DNA of 64,000 nt from Streptomyces sp. Mut1 (GTDB taxonomy: Bacteria; Actinomycetota; Actinomycetes; Streptomycetales; Streptomycetaceae). The notes beneath the pieces were generated by a model. That model searched no databases. It had not been told where the DNA came from and saw only the letters and a program-made list of their open reading frames with translations. The stretch is taken from assembly GCF_030719295.1 (NCBI RefSeq), contig NZ_CP120997.1:5653501-5717500 (forward strand), in the 5' to 3' direction. Shown one piece after another: positions 10,804-18,704 of this stretch (its first letter is position 1; the number at the start of each line of letters is the position of its first letter). The translations under genes and the position numbers were made by a program.

Positions 10804-11784
10804 GTGCTGGGTCCCGTGATTCTCGCCGCGTCCCGCAGCGACAAGATGCGTCGGTTCGTCTCGGCCGCGCCCGGCACCAAGCAGGTCGTGGACCGCTTCA
10901 TCGCCGGTGAGACGGTCGACCAGGTCGTCACGGTCATCGAGGACGCCGCGGGCAGGGGCCTGGAGCTCACCCTCGACGTGGTCGGCGAGGACATCACCAC
11001 GCCCGAGCAGGCCGCTGCCGCGCGCGACGCCTATCTGGAGCTGATCGACCGGCTGAAGGACCTCGGTCTGGGCACCCGGGCGGAGATGTCCGTCAAGCTC
11101 TCCATGTTCGGCCAGGCCCTCCCGTCGCCCACCGCCACCCTCGACGGAGCCGCCTCCGGCCCCGCCGGCACACTCCTCGGCGGCCATGACCTGGCCCTCG
11201 CCAACGTGCGCCCGGTCGTCGAGGCCGCCGCCGCGATCGGCACCACGGTCACTCTGGACGCCGAGGACCACACCACCCTGGACTCGATGTTCGCCATCCA
11301 CGAGGAGCTGCGGAAGGACCACCCGGAGACCGGGTGCGTCATCCAGGCGTACCTGTTCCGCACCGAGGAGGACGCCCGCCGTCTCGCCGCGGCCGGCAGC
11401 CGGGTGCGGATCGTGAAGGGCGCCTACAAGGAGCCCGCCTCCGTCGCGTACCAGGACAAGGCCGAGATCGACAAGGCGTACGTCCGTATCCTGCGGATCC
11501 TGATGGAGGGCGAGGGCTACCCGATGATCGGGTCCCACGACCCCCGTCTCATCGCCATCGCCCAGGAACTGGGCCGCAAGGCCGGGCGCAAGCCCGACGA
11601 CTACGAGTTCCAGATGCTGTACGGAATCCGCACCGACGAGCAGACCCGGCTCGCCGCGGAGGGTCACCGGATGCGTGTCTACACCGCGTACGGCACCGAC
11701 TGGTACGGCTACTTCATGCGCCGTCTCGCAGAGAAGCCGGCCAACCTGCTGTTCTTCGGCCGCTCCATCCTCACCAAGGGCTGA
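10804..11784 (+). CDS. Proline dehydrogenase (monofunctional)
   Basis: FAD enzyme oxidising proline to delta-1-pyrroline-5-carboxylate and passing electrons to the respiratory chain. At 326 aa it is the short monofunctional form, not the fused PutA. The TIM-barrel landmarks are present: DVVGEDITTPEQA, VTLDAEDHTTLDSM, CVIQAYLFRTEEDARRLAA, RIVKGAYKEP, and a C-terminal RRLAEKPANLLFF. The start is GTG 10804, with GGAGGTG at 10793-10799. The next gene starts 38 nt downstream, so the two steps of proline degradation form one operon. Confidence 0.95.
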   Translation: MLGPVILAASRSDKMRRFVSAAPGTKQVVDRFIAGETVDQVVTVIEDAAGRGLELTLDVVGEDITTPEQAAAARDAYLELIDRLKDLGLGTRAEMSVKLSMFGQALPSPTATLDGAASGPAGTLLGGHDLALANVRPVVEAAAAIGTTVTLDAEDHTTLDSMFAIHEELRKDHPETGCVIQAYLFRTEEDARRLAAAGSRVRIVKGAYKEPASVAYQDKAEIDKAYVRILRILMEGEGYPMIGSHDPRLIAIAQELGRKAGRKPDDYEFQMLYGIRTDEQTRLAAEGHRMRVYTAYGTDWYGYFMRRLAEKPANLLFFGRSILTKG

Positions 11785-11822
11785 GCCCCTTCCATCCCTC
11801 TACCTGAAGGAGCAAAGGAACC

Positions 11823-13454
11823 ATGGACGCTGTGACCCAGGTCCCCGTGCCGGTCAACGAGCCGGTCCACTCCTACGCCCCGGGCTCCCCGGAGCGTGCC
11901 CGGCTGGAGGCGAAGCTCAAGGAGCTCGCCGAGAATCCGGTCGACCTGCCGATGACCATCGGCGGCGAGAAGCGGATGGGCGGCGGCGAGCGCGTCGACG
12001 TCGTGCAGCCCCACAACCACAAGGCCGTCATCGGCACCTTCGCCGGCGCCACCGAGCAGGACGCCCAGGACGCGATCGACGCTGCCCTGGCCGCCGCCCC
12101 GGCCTGGCGCGCGATGTCCTTCGACGACCGCGCCGCCATCATCCTGCGCGCCGCCGAGCTGCTGTCCGGCCCCTGGCGCGAGACGCTGGCCGCCTCCACG
12201 ATGCTCGGCCAGGGCAAGACCGCCCAGCAGGCCGAGATCGACTGTCCCTGCGAGCTGATCGACTTCTGGCGCTTCAACGTGCACTACGCGCGCCAGATCC
12301 TCGCCGAGCAGCCCCCGGCGAACTCCCAGGGCGTGTGGAACCGCATGGACCACCGCCCGCTGGAGGGCTTCGTCTACGCGATCACGCCGTTCAACTTCTC
12401 GGCCATCGCGGCCAACCTGCCGACCGCGCCCGCCCTCATGGGCAACGTCGTGGTGTGGAAGCCGTCCCCGACGCAGACGCACGCCGCCGTGCTGCTGATG
12501 CGGCTCCTGGAGGAGGCGGGCCTGCCCAAGGGCGTCATCAACCTGGTGACGGGCGACGGCATCGCCGTCTCCGAGGTGGCGCTCAACCACCGCGACCTGG
12601 CCGGTATCCACTTCACCGGCTCGACCCCCACCTTCCAGCACCTGTGGAAGACGGTCGGCAACAACATCGCCAACTACCGCACCTACCCGCGGCTCGTCGG
12701 CGAGACCGGCGGCAAGGACTTCGTCGTCGCCCACCCCTCGGCCGACCACGCGATCCTGAAGACCGCCCTGACCCGGGGCTCCTTCGAGTACCAGGGCCAG
12801 AAGTGCTCGGCCAGCTCGCGCGCCTACGTCCCGGCCTCCATCTGGAACTCCGGTTTCAAGGAGGCGTTCGCGGCCGAGGTCGACTCGATCACCATGGGCG
12901 ACGTCACCGACCTGTCGCACTTCATGGGCGCCGTCATCGACGACCGCTCCTTCGCGAAGAACAAGGCCGCCATCGACCGCGCCGCCGCCGACCCGGCGTG
13001 CACGATCATCGCGGGCGGCACGTACGACGACTCGGTGGGCTATTTCGTCCGTCCGACCGTCATCGAGTGCAGCGACCCCGAGAACGAGGTCTTCACGACC
13101 GAGTACTTCGGCCCGATCCTCGCCGTGCACGTCTACGAGGACGAGAAGTACGACGCGATGCTGGAGCAGATGGAGTCGGTCTCCGACTACGCCCTGACCG
13201 GTGCCGTCATCGCGAACGACCGCGCCGCTGCCGCGTACACGATGGAGAAGCTGCGGTACGCCGCGGGCAACTTCTACATCAACGACAAGTCGACCGGTGC
13301 CGTCGTCGGCCAGCAGCCCTTCGGCGGCGGCCGCGCCTCCGGTACGAACGACAAGGCGGGCGCGCCGCAGAACCTCCAGCGCTGGACCCTCACCCGGGCC
13401 ATCAAGGAGACCCTGGTCCCGCCGACCGAGTACACCTACCCCCACCAGGGCTGA
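11823..13454 (+). CDS. pruA: L-glutamate gamma-semialdehyde (P5C) dehydrogenase
   Basis: 543-aa aldehyde dehydrogenase oxidising the product of proline dehydrogenase to glutamate with NAD. The catalytic cysteine is in FEYQGQKCSASSRAY, the general-base glutamate in VGETGGKDF, and the cofactor-binding part includes VVWKPSPTQTHAA and HFTGSTPTFQ. The length and N-terminal extension match the stand-alone actinobacterial/human-type P5C dehydrogenase. The ribosome site AAGGAGCAAAGGAACC directly precedes ATG 11823. A strong terminator follows. Confidence 0.96.
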   Translation: MDAVTQVPVPVNEPVHSYAPGSPERARLEAKLKELAENPVDLPMTIGGEKRMGGGERVDVVQPHNHKAVIGTFAGATEQDAQDAIDAALAAAPAWRAMSFDDRAAIILRAAELLSGPWRETLAASTMLGQGKTAQQAEIDCPCELIDFWRFNVHYARQILAEQPPANSQGVWNRMDHRPLEGFVYAITPFNFSAIAANLPTAPALMGNVVVWKPSPTQTHAAVLLMRLLEEAGLPKGVINLVTGDGIAVSEVALNHRDLAGIHFTGSTPTFQHLWKTVGNNIANYRTYPRLVGETGGKDFVVAHPSADHAILKTALTRGSFEYQGQKCSASSRAYVPASIWNSGFKEAFAAEVDSITMGDVTDLSHFMGAVIDDRSFAKNKAAIDRAAADPACTIIAGGTYDDSVGYFVRPTVIECSDPENEVFTTEYFGPILAVHVYEDEKYDAMLEQMESVSDYALTGAVIANDRAAAAYTMEKLRYAAGNFYINDKSTGAVVGQQPFGGGRASGTNDKAGAPQNLQRWTLTRAIKETLVPPTEYTYPHQG

Positions 13455-13497
13455 CACCCCCCCCGGGGCGCCCCACCCCGGCGCCCCGCCCCGAGTC

Positions 13498-13538
13498 CCG
13501 CCCCCCGTCCGGTTCCCCTGCCGGACGGGGGGCGGTTT
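13498..13538 (+). terminator. Terminator after the proline operon
   Basis: Perfect 15-bp arms (13498-13512 with 13521-13535), an 8-nt loop, then TTT. It lies 43 nt after the P5C dehydrogenase stop and just before the end of the convergent PlsC-like gene. Confidence 0.85.
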
Positions 13539-13570
13539 CCATGGGCGCCCCCCGTCCCAGCCGTGCACGA

Positions 13571-14776
13571 TCAGCCCCAGCCGCGCACGATCAGCCCCAG
13601 CCCGGCCGCGAACCCGCCGCCCAGCAGCACCAGGTAGCGGCCGTACAGCCGGCGGTGGCGGCGCAGCAGCAGGCCGAACGCGGCGAAGGCGAGGCCCACC
13701 GTCAGGGTCCGGGCGCCCCGCGCCGCCGCCGAAGCGGCCAGCCAGTCCTTCGCGGGCACCGGGGTCCGGCCCGCTTCGGCGCCGTACACCTTGAAGGGGA
13801 TGCCGTTCCACGGCTGGTGGCGTACCGCCGCCGCGCCCTCCAGGGCCAGTTCCTGGCGGACCTGCGCCCGCATCCGGTCCGTGGTCAGCGGGGCCGGCAG
13901 GTGCACGCCCGCCGCCGCCAGGTGCAGGGCGAGCAGCCCGCCCGCGAGGCTGCCGGCCAGGGCGCCCAGCGACATCCTCAGGGCCGCGCGGGGCACCGCC
14001 ACGCACACCACGCCCAGCAGCAGTTCCGGCATCAGCGGCCAGCTCAGCGCCTCCGCGAACGCCCAGCAGAACGCCAGCGGCAGCCCCAGCCGCGAGGTGA
14101 CGACGGCGGCCACCCGCCTGCGCGCCGCGGAGTCCCCGAGCGGTTCGGCGGCCGTGCGGTCGTGCAGCTCGCGCACCGCGTCGCGGGCGGCCTCGGGGGA
14201 GACCCCGGACGGCAGCGGCTCGCCGATCGTGACCCGGACCAGGGACGAGCGCAGCCGGCCGTGCTTGGGCAGCAGCCGGTCCGTGCCCGCGATGCCCACC
14301 GGCACCACCGGGACCCCCGCCTCGTCGGCGAGGACCAGCGCGCCCCGGTGGAAGGAGCCCAGGGCGCCGTCCTTCGCCCGGGTTCCCTCGGGGAACAGCA
14401 CGACCGCCCGGCCCTCCCGCAGCTCGCCGGTCATCGAGAGCAGGTCCGCCATGCCGCCGCCCGCCCGCCGCACCGGGAAGCCGGCCGCCAGCCTGCGGCA
14501 GATCCGCCGCCGCCAGGGGGAGGCGAACCAGTAGTCGGCTGCCGCGCCGATCGCCGGGCCGTGCCGGGCGTCGAGCGCGGCGAGGAGGGCCGCGGTGTCC
14601 GCGTGCGAGGTGTGGTTGGCGACGACCACGCAGCCGCCGCGCGGCAGCCGGCCGCGCCGCTCGACCCCGCCCGTGAGGCTGAGCACGCCCCACCACAGTC
14701 CGCGCCGCAGCGCGGAGGCGACGCGGGAGCGGACCGGGAGGACCCGGTGGACGGGGGTGCGCGGCAGGGTCGTCAT
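13571..14776 (-). CDS. PlsC-like 1-acylglycerol-3-phosphate acyltransferase with membrane tail
   Basis: 401-aa acyltransferase. The HX4D catalytic motif is NHTSHAD (H55, D60), and the substrate motif FPEGTR is at 128-133. The PlsC domain covers about residues 35-215. It is followed by an unusual second half with several hydrophobic segments (about 225-400), so the protein is nearly twice the length of a simple PlsC. It is the last gene of a phospholipid operon with CdsA-like and CDP-alcohol phosphotransferase genes. ATG 14776 overlaps the upstream stop (TGATG); a GTG at 14779 is an alternative. The precise acyl acceptor is not known. Confidence 0.85.
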   Translation of the reverse strand: MTTLPRTPVHRVLPVRSRVASALRRGLWWGVLSLTGGVERRGRLPRGGCVVVANHTSHADTAALLAALDARHGPAIGAAADYWFASPWRRRICRRLAAGFPVRRAGGGMADLLSMTGELREGRAVVLFPEGTRAKDGALGSFHRGALVLADEAGVPVVPVGIAGTDRLLPKHGRLRSSLVRVTIGEPLPSGVSPEAARDAVRELHDRTAAEPLGDSAARRRVAAVVTSRLGLPLAFCWAFAEALSWPLMPELLLGVVCVAVPRAALRMSLGALAGSLAGGLLALHLAAAGVHLPAPLTTDRMRAQVRQELALEGAAAVRHQPWNGIPFKVYGAEAGRTPVPAKDWLAASAAARGARTLTVGLAFAAFGLLLRRHRRLYGRYLVLLGGGFAAGLGLIVRGWG

Positions 14777-15636
14777 CACGTCATCACCATCGCCAGGAGG
14801 AGGGCCACCAGCAGGGAGTCGATCCGGTCGAGCAGCCCGCCGAAGCCCGGCAGCCAGCTGCCCGCGTCCTTCACCCCGGACTCGCGCTTGACCATCGACT
14901 CGACCAGGTCACCCAGGACACAGCCACCGGTCACGGCAGCCCACAGGGGGAGGCCGAACTCGCCGAGCACCAGCAGGAGCAGGGCCGTCGCGAGTCCCGC
15001 GCCCAGCACACCGGCCCAGGTCTTGTTGGGGGAGAGCGGCGACAGGGGGCGGGACAGCGGTCCGCGCCGCCCCAGCGCCGTACCGCCGCACCAGGCGCCG
15101 ACATCGCCGAGCGCCACCGCCAGGCCCACCGCGACCGCCGTCTCGCCGAGCGTCACCAGGCCGGTCAGCGCGACCGGTATCCACAGCAGGCCGAACACGG
15201 TCCGGGCGGTCCGGGTGAAGCCCGACCGGTCGTCGCCGCCCAGCACGGACGGCAGCGCCGCCGCGATCAGGAGCACGGCCGCCGCACGCGGGTCCAGCAG
15301 GTGCGGGGCGAGCCACGCCAGGGCCGGCAGGGCCACCGAGGCCGTCACCAGCACGGCCAGGTCGCCCCGGCGCAGCCCCGCCATCCGGGCGTACTCGCCG
15401 GCCGCGACCACGCCGAGCCCGGCGGCCAGCGCGTACGTCCCGCCGCCGCCCAGGAAGAACGCCCCCAGGAAGACCGGGGCGACCAGCGCCCAGGTCCGCC
15501 AGCGCCTGCGCAGTTCGGCGCGCGTCCGCAACCGTGCGGGGAGGACCGCGACGGCGACCCCGCCCGCGCCCAGCACACCCGCGACCAGCGGCACCGCGCG
15601 GGCGGCCGCCTCCTCGGCGATCAGTACGGCGCTCAT
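14776..15636 (-). CDS. CdsA-like phosphatidate cytidylyltransferase
   Basis: 286-aa integral membrane protein with about seven or eight hydrophobic segments. Near the C-terminus it carries the family signature KRESGVKDAGSWLPGFGGLLDRIDS in two parts (KR-x4-KD-x-G-x3-PG, then GG-x2-DR-x-DS). It should make CDP-diacylglycerol from phosphatidate and CTP, feeding the CDP-alcohol phosphotransferase encoded just upstream. The start overlaps the upstream gene's stop, indicating translational coupling. Streptomycetes usually have another, housekeeping CdsA elsewhere, so this may be a specialised paralogue; that is inference. Confidence 0.88.
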   Translation of the reverse strand: MSAVLIAEEAAARAVPLVAGVLGAGGVAVAVLPARLRTRAELRRRWRTWALVAPVFLGAFFLGGGGTYALAAGLGVVAAGEYARMAGLRRGDLAVLVTASVALPALAWLAPHLLDPRAAAVLLIAAALPSVLGGDDRSGFTRTARTVFGLLWIPVALTGLVTLGETAVAVGLAVALGDVGAWCGGTALGRRGPLSRPLSPLSPNKTWAGVLGAGLATALLLLVLGEFGLPLWAAVTGGCVLGDLVESMVKRESGVKDAGSWLPGFGGLLDRIDSLLVALLLAMVMT

Positions 15637-16205
15637 GCCAACTCCCGCCAGAGACCGGCCAGCCGGAGCGCCGCGGTGAGCAGCGAGCCGGCGGCGATCA
15701 CGATCAGCACCGGGACGGCCCAGCCGCTCGCGGCGGCGACCACCACCAGCAGGCAGCGCTCGGTCTTGCCCACCGGGCCGCCGTTGCGCCGGGGCGCCCC
15801 GGCGGCGGCCCCGGCCAGCGAGACCCAGGACGGCAGCGTGGCGGCGAGGGCCGCCACGGCCACCGGCCCGAGTGGGGCGAGCGCCAGAAAACCTGCCAGC
15901 ACCACCAGGTCCGCGACCCGGTCGCCCAGCTCGTTGAGGACCGCGCCGCGCCGGGTCGTACGGCCCGTGTCGCGGGCCAGCGCCCCGTCCAGGTTGGCGA
16001 AGGCGAGCCGCGCCGCGAGGAGGACCGCGACCGGCAGGGCGGCCGGGCCCGCGGGGAGCAGGGCCAGGGCGGCGGCGGCACCGGCCGCGGCGGCCACACC
16101 GGCGGCGGTGAGGGTGTCGGGCGACACCTCACGGCGGGCCAGCGAGGCGCGGACACCGGAGAGCCGGTCCGCGTACCAGGGCTTGAGAGCGTAGAGGCCG
16201 TTCAT
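15633..16205 (-). CDS. CDP-alcohol phosphatidyltransferase family protein with altered active site
   Basis: 190-aa membrane protein (from ATG 16205) with the family core DG-x2-AR-x8-G-x3-D-x3-D partly preserved: D73, G74, A77, R78, G87 and D95 are present. Two acidic positions differ: the first Asp of DxxDG is Ala (A70), and the Asp three residues after the Gly spacer is Asn (N91). These residues bind metal and act in catalysis in characterised members, so activity is uncertain. It is the first gene of the lipid operon, overlapping the CdsA-like gene. GTG 16229 is an alternative start. Confidence 0.8.
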   Translation of the reverse strand: MNGLYALKPWYADRLSGVRASLARREVSPDTLTAAGVAAAAGAAAALALLPAGPAALPVAVLLAARLAFANLDGALARDTGRTTRRGAVLNELGDRVADLVVLAGFLALAPLGPVAVAALAATLPSWVSLAGAAAGAPRRNGGPVGKTERCLLVVVAAASGWAVPVLIVIAAGSLLTAALRLAGLWRELA

Positions 16206-16283
16206 GGCCGCAACTCTCGTGCGACGCACGTTCTTTCGACACGGGTCGGGTACTCAAGTACGGCTGAGTACCCGGGCCGGGGG

Positions 16284-17297
16284 CTACCGCCCGGCCGTGC
16301 GGATCAGCATCTTGCCGGTGTTCTCGCCGCGCAGCATGCCCAGGAAGCCGTCCACGGTCCGCTCGAACCCGTCCACGACCGTGACGTCCGGCGCGATCCG
16401 GCCGGTGCGCAGCCGAGGCACGAGCAGGTCCTCCAACTCGCCCTGCGCGTCCCGGTGGTTGCGGACCAGGACGCCTTCGAGACGCAGGCTCTTGCCCACC
16501 ACGTCGAACAGGTTGCGCGGGGCCGGCGGCGGCCGGTGGGCCGCGTGGTACTGGGCGATGGCGCCGACCCAGGCGATCCGGCCGAACTCGCGCATCGCCG
16601 CGATCGTGCCCTCCAGATGGTCCCCGCCGACGTTGTCCACGGCGGCGTCGATCCCGTCCGGCGCGGCCTTCGCCAGCAGCTCGCCGACCGGCCCGTCGTG
16701 GTAGTCGAACGCGGCGTCGAAGCCGAGCTCCGAGGTGAGCCGGGCGGTCTTCGCCGCCGAGCCCGCGCTGCCGACGATCCGGCCCGCGCCGAGCAGCCGG
16801 GCGATCCGGCCGACCGCCGTGCCCACCCCGCCCGCGGCGGCGGAGACGAACAGGTCCTGCCCCGGCCGCAGTTCCAGGACACGGGTCAGGGCCACATAGG
16901 CGGTGAGCCCCGTGCCGCCGAGGATCGAGAGGTGGGCGGTCAGCGGCACCCCCTCGTACGACGGGAGCAGGCGGGTGCCGTCGGTGCCGGCCGTGACCAG
17001 GGCGTGGGTGCGCCAGCCCCGCCGGTGGAGGACGAGGTCGCCCTCCGCGAGGCCCGGGTCCCGGGAGGCGGTGACCCGGCCCACCGCGCGCCCCTCCAGC
17101 GGTGCGTTCAGCTCCCAGCCCTCGTCCATCTCCTCGCGGTGGTACGGGTCCACGGAGAGGTAGAGGTTCTCCACCAGGGCCTGCCCGGGGGCGGGGGCGG
17201 GCAGCGGGGACTCGGTGAGGGCGAAGAGGTCCGGGGTGGGGAAGCCGGTGGGGCGGGCGGTCAGGTGGAAGGCGCGGGCGATGCGTGTCGTCGTCAT
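16284..17297 (-). CDS. NADP-dependent zinc-independent oxidoreductase (MDR family)
   Basis: 337-aa medium-chain reductase of the leukotriene B4 12-hydroxydehydrogenase / curcumin-reductase group. The nucleotide-binding Rossmann motif is SAAAGGVGTAVGRIARLLGAG (AAxGxVG type) near the middle. There is no catalytic-zinc GHE motif. It is likely an enone/alkenal reductase. It is divergent from a LysR regulator across a 117-nt region with nested inverted repeats, so it is probably that regulator's target. The 3' end is convergent with the lipid operon's promoter region. Confidence 0.88.
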   Translation of the reverse strand: MTTTRIARAFHLTARPTGFPTPDLFALTESPLPAPAPGQALVENLYLSVDPYHREEMDEGWELNAPLEGRAVGRVTASRDPGLAEGDLVLHRRGWRTHALVTAGTDGTRLLPSYEGVPLTAHLSILGGTGLTAYVALTRVLELRPGQDLFVSAAAGGVGTAVGRIARLLGAGRIVGSAGSAAKTARLTSELGFDAAFDYHDGPVGELLAKAAPDGIDAAVDNVGGDHLEGTIAAMREFGRIAWVGAIAQYHAAHRPPPAPRNLFDVVGKSLRLEGVLVRNHRDAQGELEDLLVPRLRTGRIAPDVTVVDGFERTVDGFLGMLRGENTGKMLIRTAGR

Positions 17298-17346
17298 GGC
17301 AGTGACCGTAGGAAGGAACTTTCCGGCCCGGCAGCGGGTTGCGTCG

Positions 17347-17378
17347 ATGGAAAGGCCGTTTCCATGAACAGCTTTCAT
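17347..17378. promoter_or_regulatory. Overlapping inverted repeats between oxidoreductase and LysR gene
   Basis: ATGGAAA (17347-17353) pairs with TTTCCAT (17359-17365), and ATGAA (17364-17368) with TTCAT (17374-17378). The first is 50 nt upstream of the oxidoreductase start; the second covers an in-frame ATG at 17364 that I reject as the LysR start. Size and symmetry fit a LysR binding box. Confidence 0.6.
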
Positions 17379-17414
17379 GGATCGGTGATCGAATGGATCG
17401 AGGGGACCCGCGCG

Positions 17415-18296
17415 ATGGCCGACCTGACCCCGCACGAGCTGCGCATCCTGCTCGCCGTCGAGAGCGCGGGCAGCTTCTCCGGCGCCGCCGTGGCTCTGGA
17501 CATGACGCAGTCGGCCGTCTCCCACGCGATCCGGGCGAGCGAGCGCAGGATCGGCGCCGTCCTCTTCGAGCGCGGCCGCAAGGGTGCCACGCCCACCCCG
17601 GCGGGCGCGAGCGCCCTCGGGTACGCCCGGCGCGTCCTGCGGCTGCTGGAGCTGATGGGCGCCGAGGCGCGGGCGGCCGCGGCCGGGCCAGGGTCGGCCG
17701 CCCCGGCGGGGGTGCTGCGGATCGCGGCCTTCCGCAGCGCCGCGCTGCACCTGCTGCCGCCCGCCCTGGAGCGGCTGCGGACGCGCCACCCGGGGATCGA
17801 ACCGGTGGTGCGGGTGGTGCGCGAGCTGGGGCGGGGCACGGCGGGCGAGGTCCTGGACGGGCGCGCCGATCTGGGGATCGCGACCATCGGGACGAGTGCG
17901 CCGGTCCCCGATGAGCTGGTGGGGGGAGTGCTGCGGGAGGAGGAGTACGCCCTCGTGTATCCGGCCGGTCATCCGGCGCCCCGGACGCTGCCGCTGCTGG
18001 ACTGGGCGGAGAACTGCACCTCGTACACCCGGGACTGGTGGGCGGCGCAGGACTGGATTCCGCGGGCGACCGTGGAGGCCGAGGACGACGGAGCGGTGCT
18101 CTCGATGGTGTCCGCCGGTCTCGGCATGGCGATCATGCCCGGACTGTCCCTCCATGGAGCACCGGACGCGGTCGGGATCACCGCACTCGGACCGGAGCGC
18201 CCGACCCGCGCCGTGGGCTACGTCACCACCCCTGAGCTGGCACGTTCCCCCGCCGTGCGGGCCCTCATCCGAGAGCTGAGAGTGAGCGGCGGGTGA
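17415..18296 (+). CDS. LysR family transcriptional regulator
   Basis: 293-aa regulator. The N-terminal winged helix-turn-helix reads ELRILLAVESAGSFSGAA then LDMTQSAVSHAIRASERRIG (residues about 7-50), and the C-terminal substrate-binding fold extends to the end. ATG 17415 is chosen for GAGGGG at 17400-17405; ATG 17364 is in frame but overlaps the palindromic operator. It probably controls the divergent oxidoreductase and itself. The inducer is unknown. Confidence 0.9.
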   Translation: MADLTPHELRILLAVESAGSFSGAAVALDMTQSAVSHAIRASERRIGAVLFERGRKGATPTPAGASALGYARRVLRLLELMGAEARAAAAGPGSAAPAGVLRIAAFRSAALHLLPPALERLRTRHPGIEPVVRVVRELGRGTAGEVLDGRADLGIATIGTSAPVPDELVGGVLREEEYALVYPAGHPAPRTLPLLDWAENCTSYTRDWWAAQDWIPRATVEAEDDGAVLSMVSAGLGMAIMPGLSLHGAPDAVGITALGPERPTRAVGYVTTPELARSPAVRALIRELRVSGG

Positions 18297-18553
18297 GTCG
18301 CCGTAAACCTCCGTCTCAGATAGTAGGAAGTCCGAGTAATTGTGGAGACAGACCGGCGAGGCTGTTCTAGCTTTGTAGAAGCCGAACGTCTCGCTCGATC
18401 AAGCGACTGGCGGTCGTGAGCGCGCGCCCTTGCGCAGGCAACCCCTGCGGCGCCTGCTCCCCGCCCCTTCCGGCACCTCGAAATCACTGATCTCGACATC
18501 ACTTCACGCTGTTCGATCTCGAAATCCGCGCGATCTCAAGGAGTCGATCCACC

Positions 18554-18685
18554 ATGGCCGAGACCACCATCCGCCGCCGCGTCCGTCACGCCCACCGCCC
18601 GGCCGAATCGGAGCGCAAGGCCGCCGCCGCGGCCCTCCAGCGCGCCCTCGACCGCAGGGACAACGGCGGCGCCACCGGTCACTGA
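18554..18685 (+). CDS. Small basic protein of 43 residues, unknown function
   Basis: A short ORF (MAETTIRRRVRHAHRPAESE followed by an Ala/Arg-rich helix, ending GGATGH) with a clear ribosome site AAGGAG at 18539-18544. It is strongly basic and predicted helical (residues about 17-34), and resembles a small protein family I have seen annotated as hypothetical in streptomycetes. It has its own 257-nt upstream region, more AT-rich than average, with a TTCTA/TAGAA inverted repeat near 18366-18381. It is convergent with the phosphatase gene, with a 19-nt gap. Confidence 0.7.
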   Translation: MAETTIRRRVRHAHRPAESERKAAAAALQRALDRRDNGGATGH

Positions 18686-18704
18686 ACCGGCCCGCCGGCC
18701 GCGC

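Noticed and set aside
11675-15679. 1334-codon plus-strand frame spanning the P5C dehydrogenase and lipid genes
   Set aside because: It crosses a terminator and two strands of real genes and has shadow composition.
17364-17414. ATG 17364 as start of the LysR regulator
   Set aside because: It lies inside overlapping inverted repeats that look like the operator; ATG 17415 has GAGGGG upstream and starts directly at the DNA-binding domain.
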